DNA from: CAVYWD01 sp963772225
GTDB taxonomy: Bacteria; Myxococcota; Myxococcia; Myxococcales; UBA5297
Length of the DNA: 64,000 nucleotides
Direction: 5' to 3'
Assembly: GCA_963772225.1 (NCBI GenBank)
Contig: CAVYWD010000001.1
Location: 1-64,000, forward strand
This document shows positions 1 to 8,704 of this stretch, piece by piece. Position 1 is the stretch's first letter. The number at the start of each line of letters is the position of its first letter. The translations under genes were made by a program, and so were the position numbers. The notes beneath the pieces were generated by a model. It worked only from the letters and a program-made list of their open reading frames with translations. It made no database searches and was not told where the DNA came from.

Positions 1-96
1 CGGATAGATTCGGGAACAAAACATGAGCGTGAGGTGTTCCGCAGCGAGTCGCGCGGTGGTTAGAATCAAAAGAAGGGTTCAGGAAGATAAGAAGTT

Positions 97-504
97 TTAT
101 TGTTTTTCGATCCGGGCCAGGAACGCCGAAGGCGGCTCAATGGCAATGCCGTGAAAAGGATTGCGGGGCAACAGGTGCTTTTTGTCGCCAAGTGACAAGA
201 ACGTCACAAACACCCATGAGGGCCAATTCCAGTATCAGATTGTCGGATTCGTACTGGATGTGTTTAACGCGGCCCCGGGGAACAAATACCGAAGATACCT
301 CCAGGGCATCCGCGATAAAACGGTCAACCTTTTCCCTGCCCAATCCCAGCTTTCCAACAAGACTCCTGACCTCGGCCCATGAGCTGCGGGCTGGTGACGT
401 GCCAAAAATCGCATTAAAAGTCCGGTCTGCGTAATTTTGAGCGGTTTTCCGCCAAAGGCGATGGCTGAGATGAAAACGTTGGAATCGATACAGCAGGTTA
501 TCAG
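97..504 (-). pseudogene. PIN-domain (VapC-like) toxin, frameshifted
   Basis: The minus strand encodes a PIN-domain ribonuclease in at least three reading frames. The first block begins with CCIDSNVFISAIAFGGKPLKI, the DxNVxxSA start of the PIN family, where the first Asp binds metal. The next block runs from FNAIFGTSP through REKVDRFIADALEVSSVFVPRGRV and ends in a conserved CDVLVT. The expected TGDKKHLLPRNPFHGIAIE ending then appears one frame over and stops at 97-99. Related proteins are about 140 residues, which matches the total. The gene overlaps the end of the antitoxin gene, as usual for such pairs. No good ATG is visible at the 5' end; a CTG codon sits at the expected place. The frame changes may be sequencing errors or real decay. 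Confidence 0.7.
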
Positions 505-738
505 CGGGGACTTACCGGGCAAAAGGGCCCTCCGAGATCCTTGGGGGTCAATTTTTTTACCCGGGCGGCCTTGCGGTCCCTCCAAGGCAAGCGCTTGAAG
601 ATTTCTCTGGGATTGGTATTTTCTAAAAGCCTCCCGTAGAAGCTCGCTGATGGTGCGATGCTCCTCTTTGGCGACGGTTTCGACTTCCCGGCCCATGGCG
701 GCCGGCAAGGAAATGGTGATGGTTCGCGTGGATGACAT
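501..738 (-). CDS. Ribbon-helix-helix antitoxin (frameshifted)
   Basis: A short DNA-binding protein that would neutralise the adjoining PIN toxin and repress its own operon. The N-terminus MSSTRTITISLPAAMGREV followed by HRTISELLREAFRKY is a typical ribbon-helix-helix fold: one beta strand, then two helices. I chose the ATG at 738 because GGAGGT lies 8 bases upstream; an in-frame ATG at 750 lies before that site. An extra base near 560-567 breaks the frame. Read in the shifted frame the tail is RKAARVKKLTPKDL and stops at 501-503, overlapping the toxin start. Without the correction the frame runs on into toxin sequence and gives a false 171-residue fusion. Confidence 0.65.
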
Positions 739-919
739 GGATACCTCCATAAGAAATGTTCTTAAATAATCTTAAATGGGCCTGGGTTTTTAAACAAGAC
801 CCAATACCGGCTTATGGTAAACAAAGGGGCCAATGCCATGCTCCTCTTTACCAAACGGATGATAACTGAGTGATGTGGCCCTTCCGCTTGATTCAGGCCG
901 TTTTTTCAATATTGGGAGT

Positions 920-1110
920 GTTGAAAAACCCATCTGCGATGGGATTTTTCAACGGCACCTTCAAGGTAACCCCCGATTTCACAGCGCTCATAGGGAAAAT
1001 CCCCTATGTACCCGCAAAACCAAGGCCTGCGGAAATCTTTGGGGTCGAGACTGTTGCAAGGTCGCTTTTTGTCCCTGGAACCTTGTTCCAGGGACTTTTT
1101 CAACAGTCTC
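920..1110. repeat. Composite two-hairpin repeat element
   Basis: The first hairpin (920-953) pairs GTTGAAAAACCCATC with its complement across a three-base loop, with one unpaired A. The second (1047-1110) has an 11-bp perfect inner stem, GTCCCTGGAAC/GTTCCAGGGAC, with a three-base loop, inside a 10-bp outer stem GAGACTGTTG/CAACAGTCTC. The outer ends of the element echo each other (GTTGAAAAA and TTTTTCAAC), as in a small non-autonomous palindromic repeat. Whether it recurs in the genome cannot be seen here. Confidence 0.6.
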
Positions 1111-1203
1111 ATATTTTCAATGACTCCCATTGGTTTATCGACACTTCGAGTTTGAGCGGCGTCTAATTCATGCCGGTGAAGAAGACATCCCGTCGTTCCG
1201 ACC

Positions 1204-1229
1204 AAAACCGATAGGGGAATCGGTTTTTT
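1204..1229 (+). terminator. Rho-independent terminator-like hairpin
   Basis: AAAACCGAT pairs with ATCGGTTTT across a six-base loop and is followed by more T residues. No plus-strand gene is seen just upstream, so it may belong to the repeat element. Confidence 0.5.
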
Positions 1230-1359
1230 GAGTTTATAACCTCTGAAAAAGCGTTTTCAGTTTTCGAGTTATTCAAAGGTTACAAATTATTTGGACCGTT
1301 TAGTGGGGATGTGTATCATCATTGGGCCTTGGGCTTGATTTCAAATGAGGAGAACAGGA

Positions 1360-3482
1360 ATGAAGAAAATTCTAGGTTCTGGCGGCGGCTCTCTTGTTTC
1401 TCGCGCCCGCGGCTTTCGCGGGCCGTCGTGGAGGATTGGTCCAAGGTGCAACCCGGACACGAACACCGGAACCTATGTGGACACAACGGCTCCAAGATCG
1501 ATTTCGCCGTTGATGCGGGACCCAAGAGCGGTGCAGAAGGCCCTGAAGATAACGTCCACCTTCGTGCAGGGAGGCTATTGCGGCATCTGGCACAATTTCA
1601 TGGCGGACATGTCGAAGGCCGGGGACATGAAGTTCATGGCCAAGTGCACCATCCCCGGGCCCATCCAGGTGGCCCTCAAGGACACCTATAACGTGCAGTA
1701 CATCTGCCAGGCGCAGGTCACCGAGGACTGGGCGGAAATCTCCATCCCCTTCAACAGTTTCCGCAAGGACCCCTATTACACCCCTCCCGACGCCATCCTG
1801 GGCCATCCCATGGACCTCACCAAGACCTCCGGCATGAATTTCGCCCCCAGATGGTCGGGGCCGGGGTCCTTTCCGTCGGGCAGGTGGAGGCCGGCGGAGC
1901 GGCCGTGGCCGCCCCGGGCACCGCCGCCCCGACGGAGACCAAGGACATCCTGTTCACCGTGTCCACCGACAAGGTCAACGGGCCCATCAGCCCCTACATC
2001 TACGGCTTGAACTTCCAGGACCCGGCGGGCATGAACGCCACGGTCCGCCGGCTGGGCGGCAACCGCATGACGGGATACAACTGGACGAACAACTTTTCCA
2101 ACGCCGGGACCGATTGGAACAACTTCAGCGACGATTACCTGTGCGTCTCGGCCAAATTACACCGATTGCGACCAGCCCGGCGCGGTCTACCGCCACTTCG
2201 TGGAGGAGAACCAGAAGGCGGGGCTGGATTCGCTCGTCACGATCCAGATGGCGGGTTACGTGGCCGCGGACAAGAAAGGGAGGTCGAAGCGGAGGAAACG
2301 GCTCCCAGCCCCCGCTGGGCCAAGGTGGAGTTCGAGAAAAAAGGCGCCTTCACCCTCACCCCGACGCCCGACAGCAAGGTCGTTTACGACGACGAGTTCG
2401 TCAACTTCCTGGTCCACAACTACAAGAAGGCGTCCGAGGGCGGCATCAAGTTTTACGACCTGGACAACGAGCCGGCGCTCTGGTTTTCCAAGCACCCCCG
2501 CCTGCATCCCAAAAAGCCCACTTATGAGGAAATCCTGGACAAGACGGACAAACTGGCCAACGCCATCCTCAAGGTGGACCCTTCCGCCATGATCCTCGGG
2601 CCCGTGGCCTACGGCTGGCAGGAGTTCCTCACCCTCCAGGAAGCGCCGGGCTACAAGGAATTGAACGAGAAATACGGGACCTTCCTCGATTACTACCTGC
2701 AAAGTCTCCAGGAACTGGAAAAGAAGGAGGGCCACCGGCTGGTGCACGTGCTGGACCTGCACTGGTACCCGGAGGCGCGGGGCAACAACATGCGCATCAC
2801 CGAGAACGACATCACACCCGCTTCCATCGAGGCGCGCGTGCAGGCACCCCGCAGCCTTTGGGACCCCACCTACGTGGAGGAAAGCTGGATCACCAAGTAT
2901 TCCACAAACGACAAAAGCCCATCCAGCTGATTCCCTGGGTGCCAGGAGAAGATCGACAAGGATTACCCGGGCACCAAGCTTTCCTTCAGCGAGTACGACT
3001 ACGGCGGGGGCACAACATCTCCGGCGGGATCGCCCAGGCGGACGTGCTGGGAATCTTCGGGAAGTACGGGGTTTACATGTCCAACTACTGGGGAGACCTG
3101 AACGCCTACAACCAGGCGGCGTTCCAGCTCTACCGCAATTACGACGGCAAGAACGGGGCCTTCGGAGGCACGTCGGTCTCGGCCGAGGCCGGGGACGTTT
3201 CCCTGGCCTCCATCTACGCCGCCACGGACACCGGCCCAGCCCGGGACGCTTTGGGTGATCGTCCTGAACAAGAGCCAAAAGACCGCCCTGAAGGGCAAGT
3301 TCAAGTTCGAGGGAAAAGGCAAGTACAAGAACTACGTTTCCTACGGGTTCGACGCCACATCCGCGGACATCAAGAAAATCAAGGAAGGCGGCATCGACGG
3401 GGATCATTTCGACTATTCCCTGGCGCCCCTTTCCGCCACGCTCTTCGTCTGCCGGGGGGACGATTCAACACAGAAGAAATAA
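1360..3482 (+). CDS. GH44 endoglucanase/xyloglucanase with N-terminal beta-sandwich module (several frameshifts)
   Basis: A secreted beta-1,4-glucanase of glycoside hydrolase family 44, a family acting on cellulose, xyloglucan and mixed glucans. The start MKKI is followed, after a one-base shift, by the signal peptide VLAAALLFLAPAAFA. A beta-sandwich module (about residues 30-165) ends in KDPYYTPPDAILGHPMDLTK. The catalytic domain shows RRLGGNRMTGYNWTNN, then FYDLDNEPALW with the acid/base Glu, and LSFSEYDYGGG with the nucleophile Glu. It ends with a strand-rich domain closing in SATLFVCRGDD. About 700 residues is normal for the family. Frames change at least four times before 1,560 and again near 1,850, 2,150-2,330, 2,900 and 3,250. 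Because both catalytic blocks are intact, I read this as one functional gene with sequencing indels. Confidence 0.8.
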
Positions 3483-3505
3483 ACCGAACCGGGAAACTTC
3501 GGTTT
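3481..3505 (+). terminator. Weak hairpin after GH44
   Basis: AAACCGAA pairs with TTCGGTTT across a nine-base loop at the GH44 stop codon. There is no long T run, so termination here is uncertain. Confidence 0.35.
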
Positions 3506-3618
3506 AACTCTGTCCATCTTATTCTGTTGAAATTAGCATTATGGAAATGTGGGACTATACCACCGTCGTTGACGATGGCTTCATTGGAAAGGCGGCATGT
3601 GCGCCGCCAAAGGCCACT

Positions 3619-3642
3619 GACCATCCCTTCAACGGGATGGTC
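3619..3642. repeat. Perfect 9-bp inverted repeat
   Basis: GACCATCCC and GGGATGGTC flank TTCAAC, in the gap between GH44 and the next small gene. It could be a terminator stem or a protein-binding site. Confidence 0.4.
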
Positions 3643-3717
3643 CCGGGGTGAAAGTCTTATTGTTAGAAGTTCTAAATCCCGCCTGTGTTAAAATCCCTCT
3701 TCACTTTTGGAGGCCTC

Positions 3718-4045
3718 ATGCCGGAGATGCCAGCCCCTAATCACTCCAACCCGAAGAACCGGAAAAAAGACTATGGGCAAATCACGGAATTTATGAATGG
3801 ACTCTTGAAGGAAGAGTTGGTGCACAGGCTTAAGTTCCCCGAACCTCCAATCAGGGTACCAACCGCTTCATAAAGGCCATAAAAAAGAATGGTTTGAATT
3901 TACTTTCCACGGATTGTTTAAAATCTCGGGATTGGCTCTGGCCGGTCATTTAAAAAGGGAATTGGATTCCGCTGAATTGGGGTTAATCAAAAGACGGATC
4001 GTGAATTTCCTTAAACAAAACGGATTTGAAAATAAAAGGGATTAG
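3718..4045 (+). CDS. Small hypothetical protein, 109 aa (one frameshift)
   Basis: I do not recognise this protein. Its ATG follows a GGAGG site. The first part reads MPEMPAPNHS to LVHRLKF; one surplus C in a CCCC run at about 3,839-3,842 then shifts the frame. With that base removed it continues PNLQSGYQPLHKGHKKEW, FEFTFHGLFKISGLALAG and ends LKQNGFENKRD. The total of 328 bases is 109 codons plus one, as expected for one inserted base. The product is basic, soluble and probably helical at its C-terminus. Uncorrected, it looks like a 50-residue ORF and would be missed. Confidence 0.55.
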
Positions 4046-4223
4046 GAAACAGGGTTCCGAAGGAAGAATATATCAACGCGGTGAATGGAATGGAGTGAAA
4101 TGGACGGGCCTGTTCGATGCGCTTCGCTTACTCAGGGCAGGCTGATTATTAGAAATATAACCGACAAGCTCTCCATAATTTCATAGAATAAGCTGTAAAT
4201 TACAGACAGCATGAAAGCGAACA

Positions 4224-5057
4224 ATGGATCAAAAGGGATTAATGCCTGAGTTCGTCGATGATTCGAAGTACTCCAAAGGTACTGGAATCTTCTCCATCTA
4301 CGAGAAAGTCGAACTGCCGGCGGAAGTCAAAAAACGCTGTATGGCCTTGCTTGATCTCGGGACCGAGACGCTGCTGGCCAACGATTTCATCATTCTGGAT
4401 ATCATCCCTTACCCAGGCTTGGGCCGGGTTGGGGTGACCGAGATACTGAAGTACTCGTGGATTCTTTCCGAATCCCACCGTGTCCTGATCTATGACCCCT
4501 CGACGAAAATCCTGATCGACGAGTTGTACACTTGCAGTCCCGAGAAGGACGGCAAGATTATGTTCGAGAAGACGAACAAGCGGATCGGCAACCCCATTCA
4601 AAGCGTCAATATCAAGGAAATTGTCTGCAAGGAAATGGCGTTGGCGGAGGAGCCGGAAAAGCTTTTCCACTCGGTCCAGGAGGCCGCCGGGAAACTGCGG
4701 TTGAAGCCCAAACCCAATTTCTGCGTGTCCGCCGTGTTCTTCGATATCCCGGAACGCAAGCTGGACGAGGACAGCCTCGAATTAATCCTGACGGAGGCTT
4801 TAAACAAGGACGACCAGAAACCCGTCATCGAATCGGCCTGCCGGTACGATCCGCAGGGTTACACTTACATCCACCAATCCTCCAAGCATTTCGCGGGGCT
4901 TCACAGTTACCCCGGCAAGCTGAAATCAGCGCACTTGAGCCTCATCGGGTCGGGAAGCGCGATCATTTCCGTGTTGGACCACATGGAGGACGTGGTTTAT
5001 AAACGGCGGAAGACGGAACCTACCATCAGCGTGAAGATCGTCGCGGAGGATTTTTAA
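4224..5057 (+). CDS. Hypothetical protein, 277 aa
   Basis: An intact soluble protein without signal peptide or membrane segment, and of unknown function. The N-terminal half is rich in beta strands (ETLLANDFIILDIIPYPG, RVLIYDPSTKILIDELY). The C-terminal half contains YDPQGYTYIHQSSKHFAGLHSYPGKLKSAHLSL. The order SxxHxxxHSYP in that stretch faintly resembles the ESHxxxHTWPE block of bacterial S-adenosylmethionine decarboxylase, but the cleavage site is not convincing and the N-terminus does not match, so I give it no enzyme name. The ribosome-binding site is weak. It lies between two glycan-enzyme genes on the same strand. Confidence 0.6.
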   Translation: MDQKGLMPEFVDDSKYSKGTGIFSIYEKVELPAEVKKRCMALLDLGTETLLANDFIILDIIPYPGLGRVGVTEILKYSWILSESHRVLIYDPSTKILIDELYTCSPEKDGKIMFEKTNKRIGNPIQSVNIKEIVCKEMALAEEPEKLFHSVQEAAGKLRLKPKPNFCVSAVFFDIPERKLDEDSLELILTEALNKDDQKPVIESACRYDPQGYTYIHQSSKHFAGLHSYPGKLKSAHLSLIGSGSAIISVLDHMEDVVYKRRKTEPTISVKIVAEDF

Positions 5058-5104
5058 GTTTTTGGTTTATGTTTTGGTTTCCGGGAAGGCCGGGATAGGT
5101 CGTT

Positions 5105-8100
5105 ATGGAAAAATCAGAGGTTGTTGCCCTGCATCCTCAAACCCCGAACCCCTTGATCCGGCCGGTCCTCCTTCTCCTTTTTTTCCTATTCTGGCCCGCC
5201 TTGCTTCATGCCGACACTTACACCTGGAAAAGCGTCGTCGTTCCCGGTGGCGGTTACGTCAGCGGCATCAACTATAGCCCGGTCTCCCAGGGCCTCCTTT
5301 ACGCGCGCACCGACATCGGCGGCTTCTACCGCTGGGACAGTTCCACCAGCCGGTGGTATCTCCCTGAACGACATGTTCGGGCCGAGCCAGACCAACTATT
5401 TCGGGGGGGAAAGCATCGCCCCGGACCCGGTGAACCCCAACGTCGTATACGCGGCCGCGGGTATGTATACCGGCAACGGTAACGGGGTCATTCTTTCCTC
5501 CACCGACCAGGGCGACACCTGGACCCTCAATCCCATCGGCGTCCTCATGGGGGGCAATAACGAAGGCCGGGAGGCAGGCGAACGCCTGGCCGTGGACCCC
5601 AACCTGACCTCCAAGCTTTATTTCGCCTCCCGTGACAACGGACTTTGGGTGAGCACCAACTCCGCGGCGAGTTGGAGCTATGTCAGCTCCTTTCCCGTAC
5701 TTGGAGATTCGGATTTTGGACTCGCCTACGTGGTCTTTGACCCGAACGGCACTTCGGGCAATGCCTCGGCCACCATCTACGTGGGCGTCATGTCCATGTC
5801 CTCCAACAACAGCAACCTCTACCGCTCGACCGATGGGGGAACCAACTGGGCGGTGGTCCCGGGCGGCCCGGTGAGCATGATCACGACCCACGCCAGCCTG
5901 GGGACCGACGGCACCCTTTGGGTGGTCTACAACAGCGGAGGCTACGGCCCCAACGGCATCACGGCCGGCCAGGTGTGGAAATTGAACACCTCGTCCCTCG
6001 CCTGGACCAACGCCACTCCGCCGGGCGGTCCGGGACCGGGTCACGGCGGTTACGGCGGCATCAGCGTGGACGCCCAGAACTCCCAGCACGTTATCGTTTC
6101 CACCCTGGACTGGTGGTCGGGCGCCGACCATGTTTTCAGCACCACCAATGGAGGGGGCTCCTGGAGCGTCATTGCAAACAAGTATGTCGGCTGGAACTCC
6201 GGTCCATTCTCGAACTTCGACAACAACGGCGCAGTCTATACGCGCGGTTGCGGCTCGGTTGACGGGTACGTGGGCTGGGCGGGCGACATCAAGATCGACC
6301 CGTTCAATCCCGATAACGCCATCTATACGACGGGCGGCGGCGTTTGGTGCAGTACCAACATCAACGCCTCCAGCCAGCCCGCAGGTGTGACCTGGGCCTT
6401 CACTAATTATGGGCTGGAAGAAACCGTGCCCCTGGCCCTGAATGCGTCCTCGGCGGGCGGGGTCTTTTTCAGCGCCCTGGGCGACGTGGGCGGCATGCGC
6501 CACACGAACCCCGACCTGTCCCCTGCCTCGGGAATGTACTGCAACCCCTACTTCTCCAACACCAATGACATCGATTTCGCCGAGTTGAACACCAACATCG
6601 TGGTCCGGGTGGGTAACAGCGGCGCGGTGACCACCGACGTGGCCTATTCCACCGACAATGGCCAGACCTGGAACCCCTGGGGAAGTGCCCCGCCTGGGTA
6701 CGGGACTACCAATGAGATAGGCTCGGTGGCTGTCGCGGCCGACGGGTCCCGCGTGGTCGTGGAGCCCAACCAAGGGAATGGGTCACCGGCCTATGCCTCC
6801 TCCCTCGGCGGGAATTGGACCACCTGTTCGGGGCTTCCCTCAGGCGCCTTGCTGGCCTCCGACCGGGCCAGCGCCGCCACCCTCTACGCCATCTATCCGA
6901 ACAATCCGGGGAATGGAACGGTGACCGTTTACGCGAGTACGGACTACGGGGCGAGTTTTTCCCAGGTGAACACGATCCCGTCGGCCGGATGGGGCCAGGT
7001 GGCCCCCCGGGCCGTCTTCGGGCAGGCCGGGGAATTCTGGGTTTCCAGCGGGATCGGCCTGTTCCGTTTCATCAACGGTGGAAGCACCAAGGCCCAGATC
7101 GCCAACGTGACCAGCGCCAACTCCGTGGGATTCGGCAAGGCCGCCTCCGGGCAGTCCCACCCGGCGCTCTACCTGGTGGGCACCGTCAACGGAACCTTCG
7201 GTTTTTTCCGCTGCGACGACGGAGTGGGCGCCGCCTGGACCCGGGTCAACGATTCCAACCACCAATACGGCAACCCGGGACTGGCAGGAGGGGACGAGAA
7301 CGTTTACGGGCGCATGTACGTCGGGGCCGGAGGCCGGGGGATTTTATACGGGGATGTTGTGATAGCCTCCCCGACGATCACTCCCACTTCGGCCTGCGGC
7401 GCGGGCACCTGCACGCCCACGATTTCCCCGACCCTGACGGTCACCCGCACCCCCACGCCGGCGCCTTGCCTGATGCTTCTTAACGGATGCAACAGTATTT
7501 TCGAGAACGGCACTTGGTCGGGTTCCAACGCCACCCGCGGCATCGTGACCAGCTGTCCGGCCACCGCCGCGCTGCCCACGGAGGGCAGCGGCTGCCTGGC
7601 GGTGACGGTCACGACCGGCGCCGCATTCAACGCCGGAATAATGAACCTGACCGGCATCACCCCCACCAACTTTGCGGGCTTTGCTCAATTGGCGGTTGAC
7701 GCCTACTTCCCGGCCGGGATGGTCACGGGCCAGGGATGGGCCCAGTTGGCGCTTATCGGCGACTCGTCGTCCAGCAACGCCATGTTTCAGTACATCTCCA
7801 CCGATATGCCCACTGTGACGGCGGGTTTCAATACCTATCGGTTCAACCTGAATTACCCGGGCGCGCTCACGAGCGCGATGGACCTCTCGGCGATAAAATT
7901 CGTCTATAACGCCCAGAACGCCGTGACGGGCACTCTCTACGTGGACAACATCCGCCTGGTGAACCCGTGCGGGCTTTGGACCGCCACGCCCAGCGCGACG
8001 CCGACGGATTCGATGACGCCTACGGCGTCCCTCACCGCCACGCCTTCGGCTACGCCGACTTTTACACCGACGGCCACCGATACGCCAACCATCACTAGCA

Positions 8101-8588
8101 CGGAAACGGCGACCGCCACCGGTACCCTACTGACCGCCACGCCGACACCCACGCCCACCAACACACCTTCCGTTACCGATACGCCTTCCACCACCCCGAC
8201 ACCTACCGTCACATGGACGAAAACCCCGACCCCGATACCGACGGACAGCCCGACTCCCACTTCCTCGGCAACGGTCACGCCCGTTCCGACAGCCACGCCT
8301 TGCACGGCCCTGGTCCTTTTTCCCAACCCGCTGCGGGACAACTCGCCGGTCGGCTTTTTTTACAATTTGGATTCACCCGCGGACCGGGTTTCAGTGAAGC
8401 TGTTTACCCTTGCCTTCCGGAAAGTCTATGAGGACGGTTTGTTGGATGCCACGGCCGGCCAGCATTTTTATTCGCTGGATCAAAAGCGGATCAACGCCCT
8501 ATCGAACGGACTGTACTATGTCGTTGTCGTCCGGCGTGACGGGGGGCGGGAAACCCACGAAATCATGAAGTTGCTGTTGCGAAGATAG
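5105..8588 (+). CDS. Secreted GH74 xyloglucanase with binding module, TP linker and C-terminal sorting-like domain
   Basis: Likely an extracellular endo-xyloglucanase. Residues 18-36 form a signal peptide. The GH74 seven-bladed propeller pair spans about 38-750: YTWKSVVVPGGGYVSGINY, then YARTDIGG with the first catalytic Asp, repeated SSTDQGDTW-type sialidase/BNR turns, and WAGDIKIDPFNPDNAIYTTG where the second Asp of the family lies. Residues 790-955 are a beta-sandwich ending TLYVDNIRLV, like carbohydrate-binding modules. A linker of about 100 Thr/Pro/Ser/Ala residues follows. A final 95-residue domain starts with FPNP and ends NGLYYVVVVRRDGG...LLLRR, as in surface-sorting domains. One extra T near 5,357 splits the frame; with it removed, RWISLNDMFGP reads through. 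GH44 lies upstream. Confidence 0.8.
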
Positions 8589-8704
8589 CCAAGGGAATAT
8601 TGACCTATCTCCTGAAAAGGGCACTGAACAAATAAATAATCACCTCTGAAAAGTGCTTTTGACTTTTCGGAGTTTTTCGGAAGAATCAGACCTATAATTT
8701 TCCA

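Larger units (their letters stand above)
751..1359. other. Intergenic gap with hairpin repeats and a terminator
   Basis: No convincing gene is seen in this 600-base gap between the divergent antitoxin and GH44 genes. It holds the two-hairpin element and the terminator listed separately. At 1241-1285 an A/T-rich stretch with CTGAAAAAGCGTTTTCAG resembles the stretch at 8642-8685 ahead of another plus-strand gene. A GAGGAGAACAGG ribosome-binding site precedes the GH44 start. Confidence 0.6.

Noticed and set aside
5268..6773. A 501-residue minus-strand frame inside the GH74 gene
   Set aside because: It is rich in Gly, Val, Arg and His with no domain; the plus strand is a clear GH74 enzyme.
7937..8341. 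Repeated short units that look like a CRISPR or minisatellite array
   Set aside because: They are degenerate codons for a Thr/Pro linker in the GH74 protein (the same at 18,020-18,500 and 25,450-26,000). There are no constant repeats with unique spacers and no cas genes.
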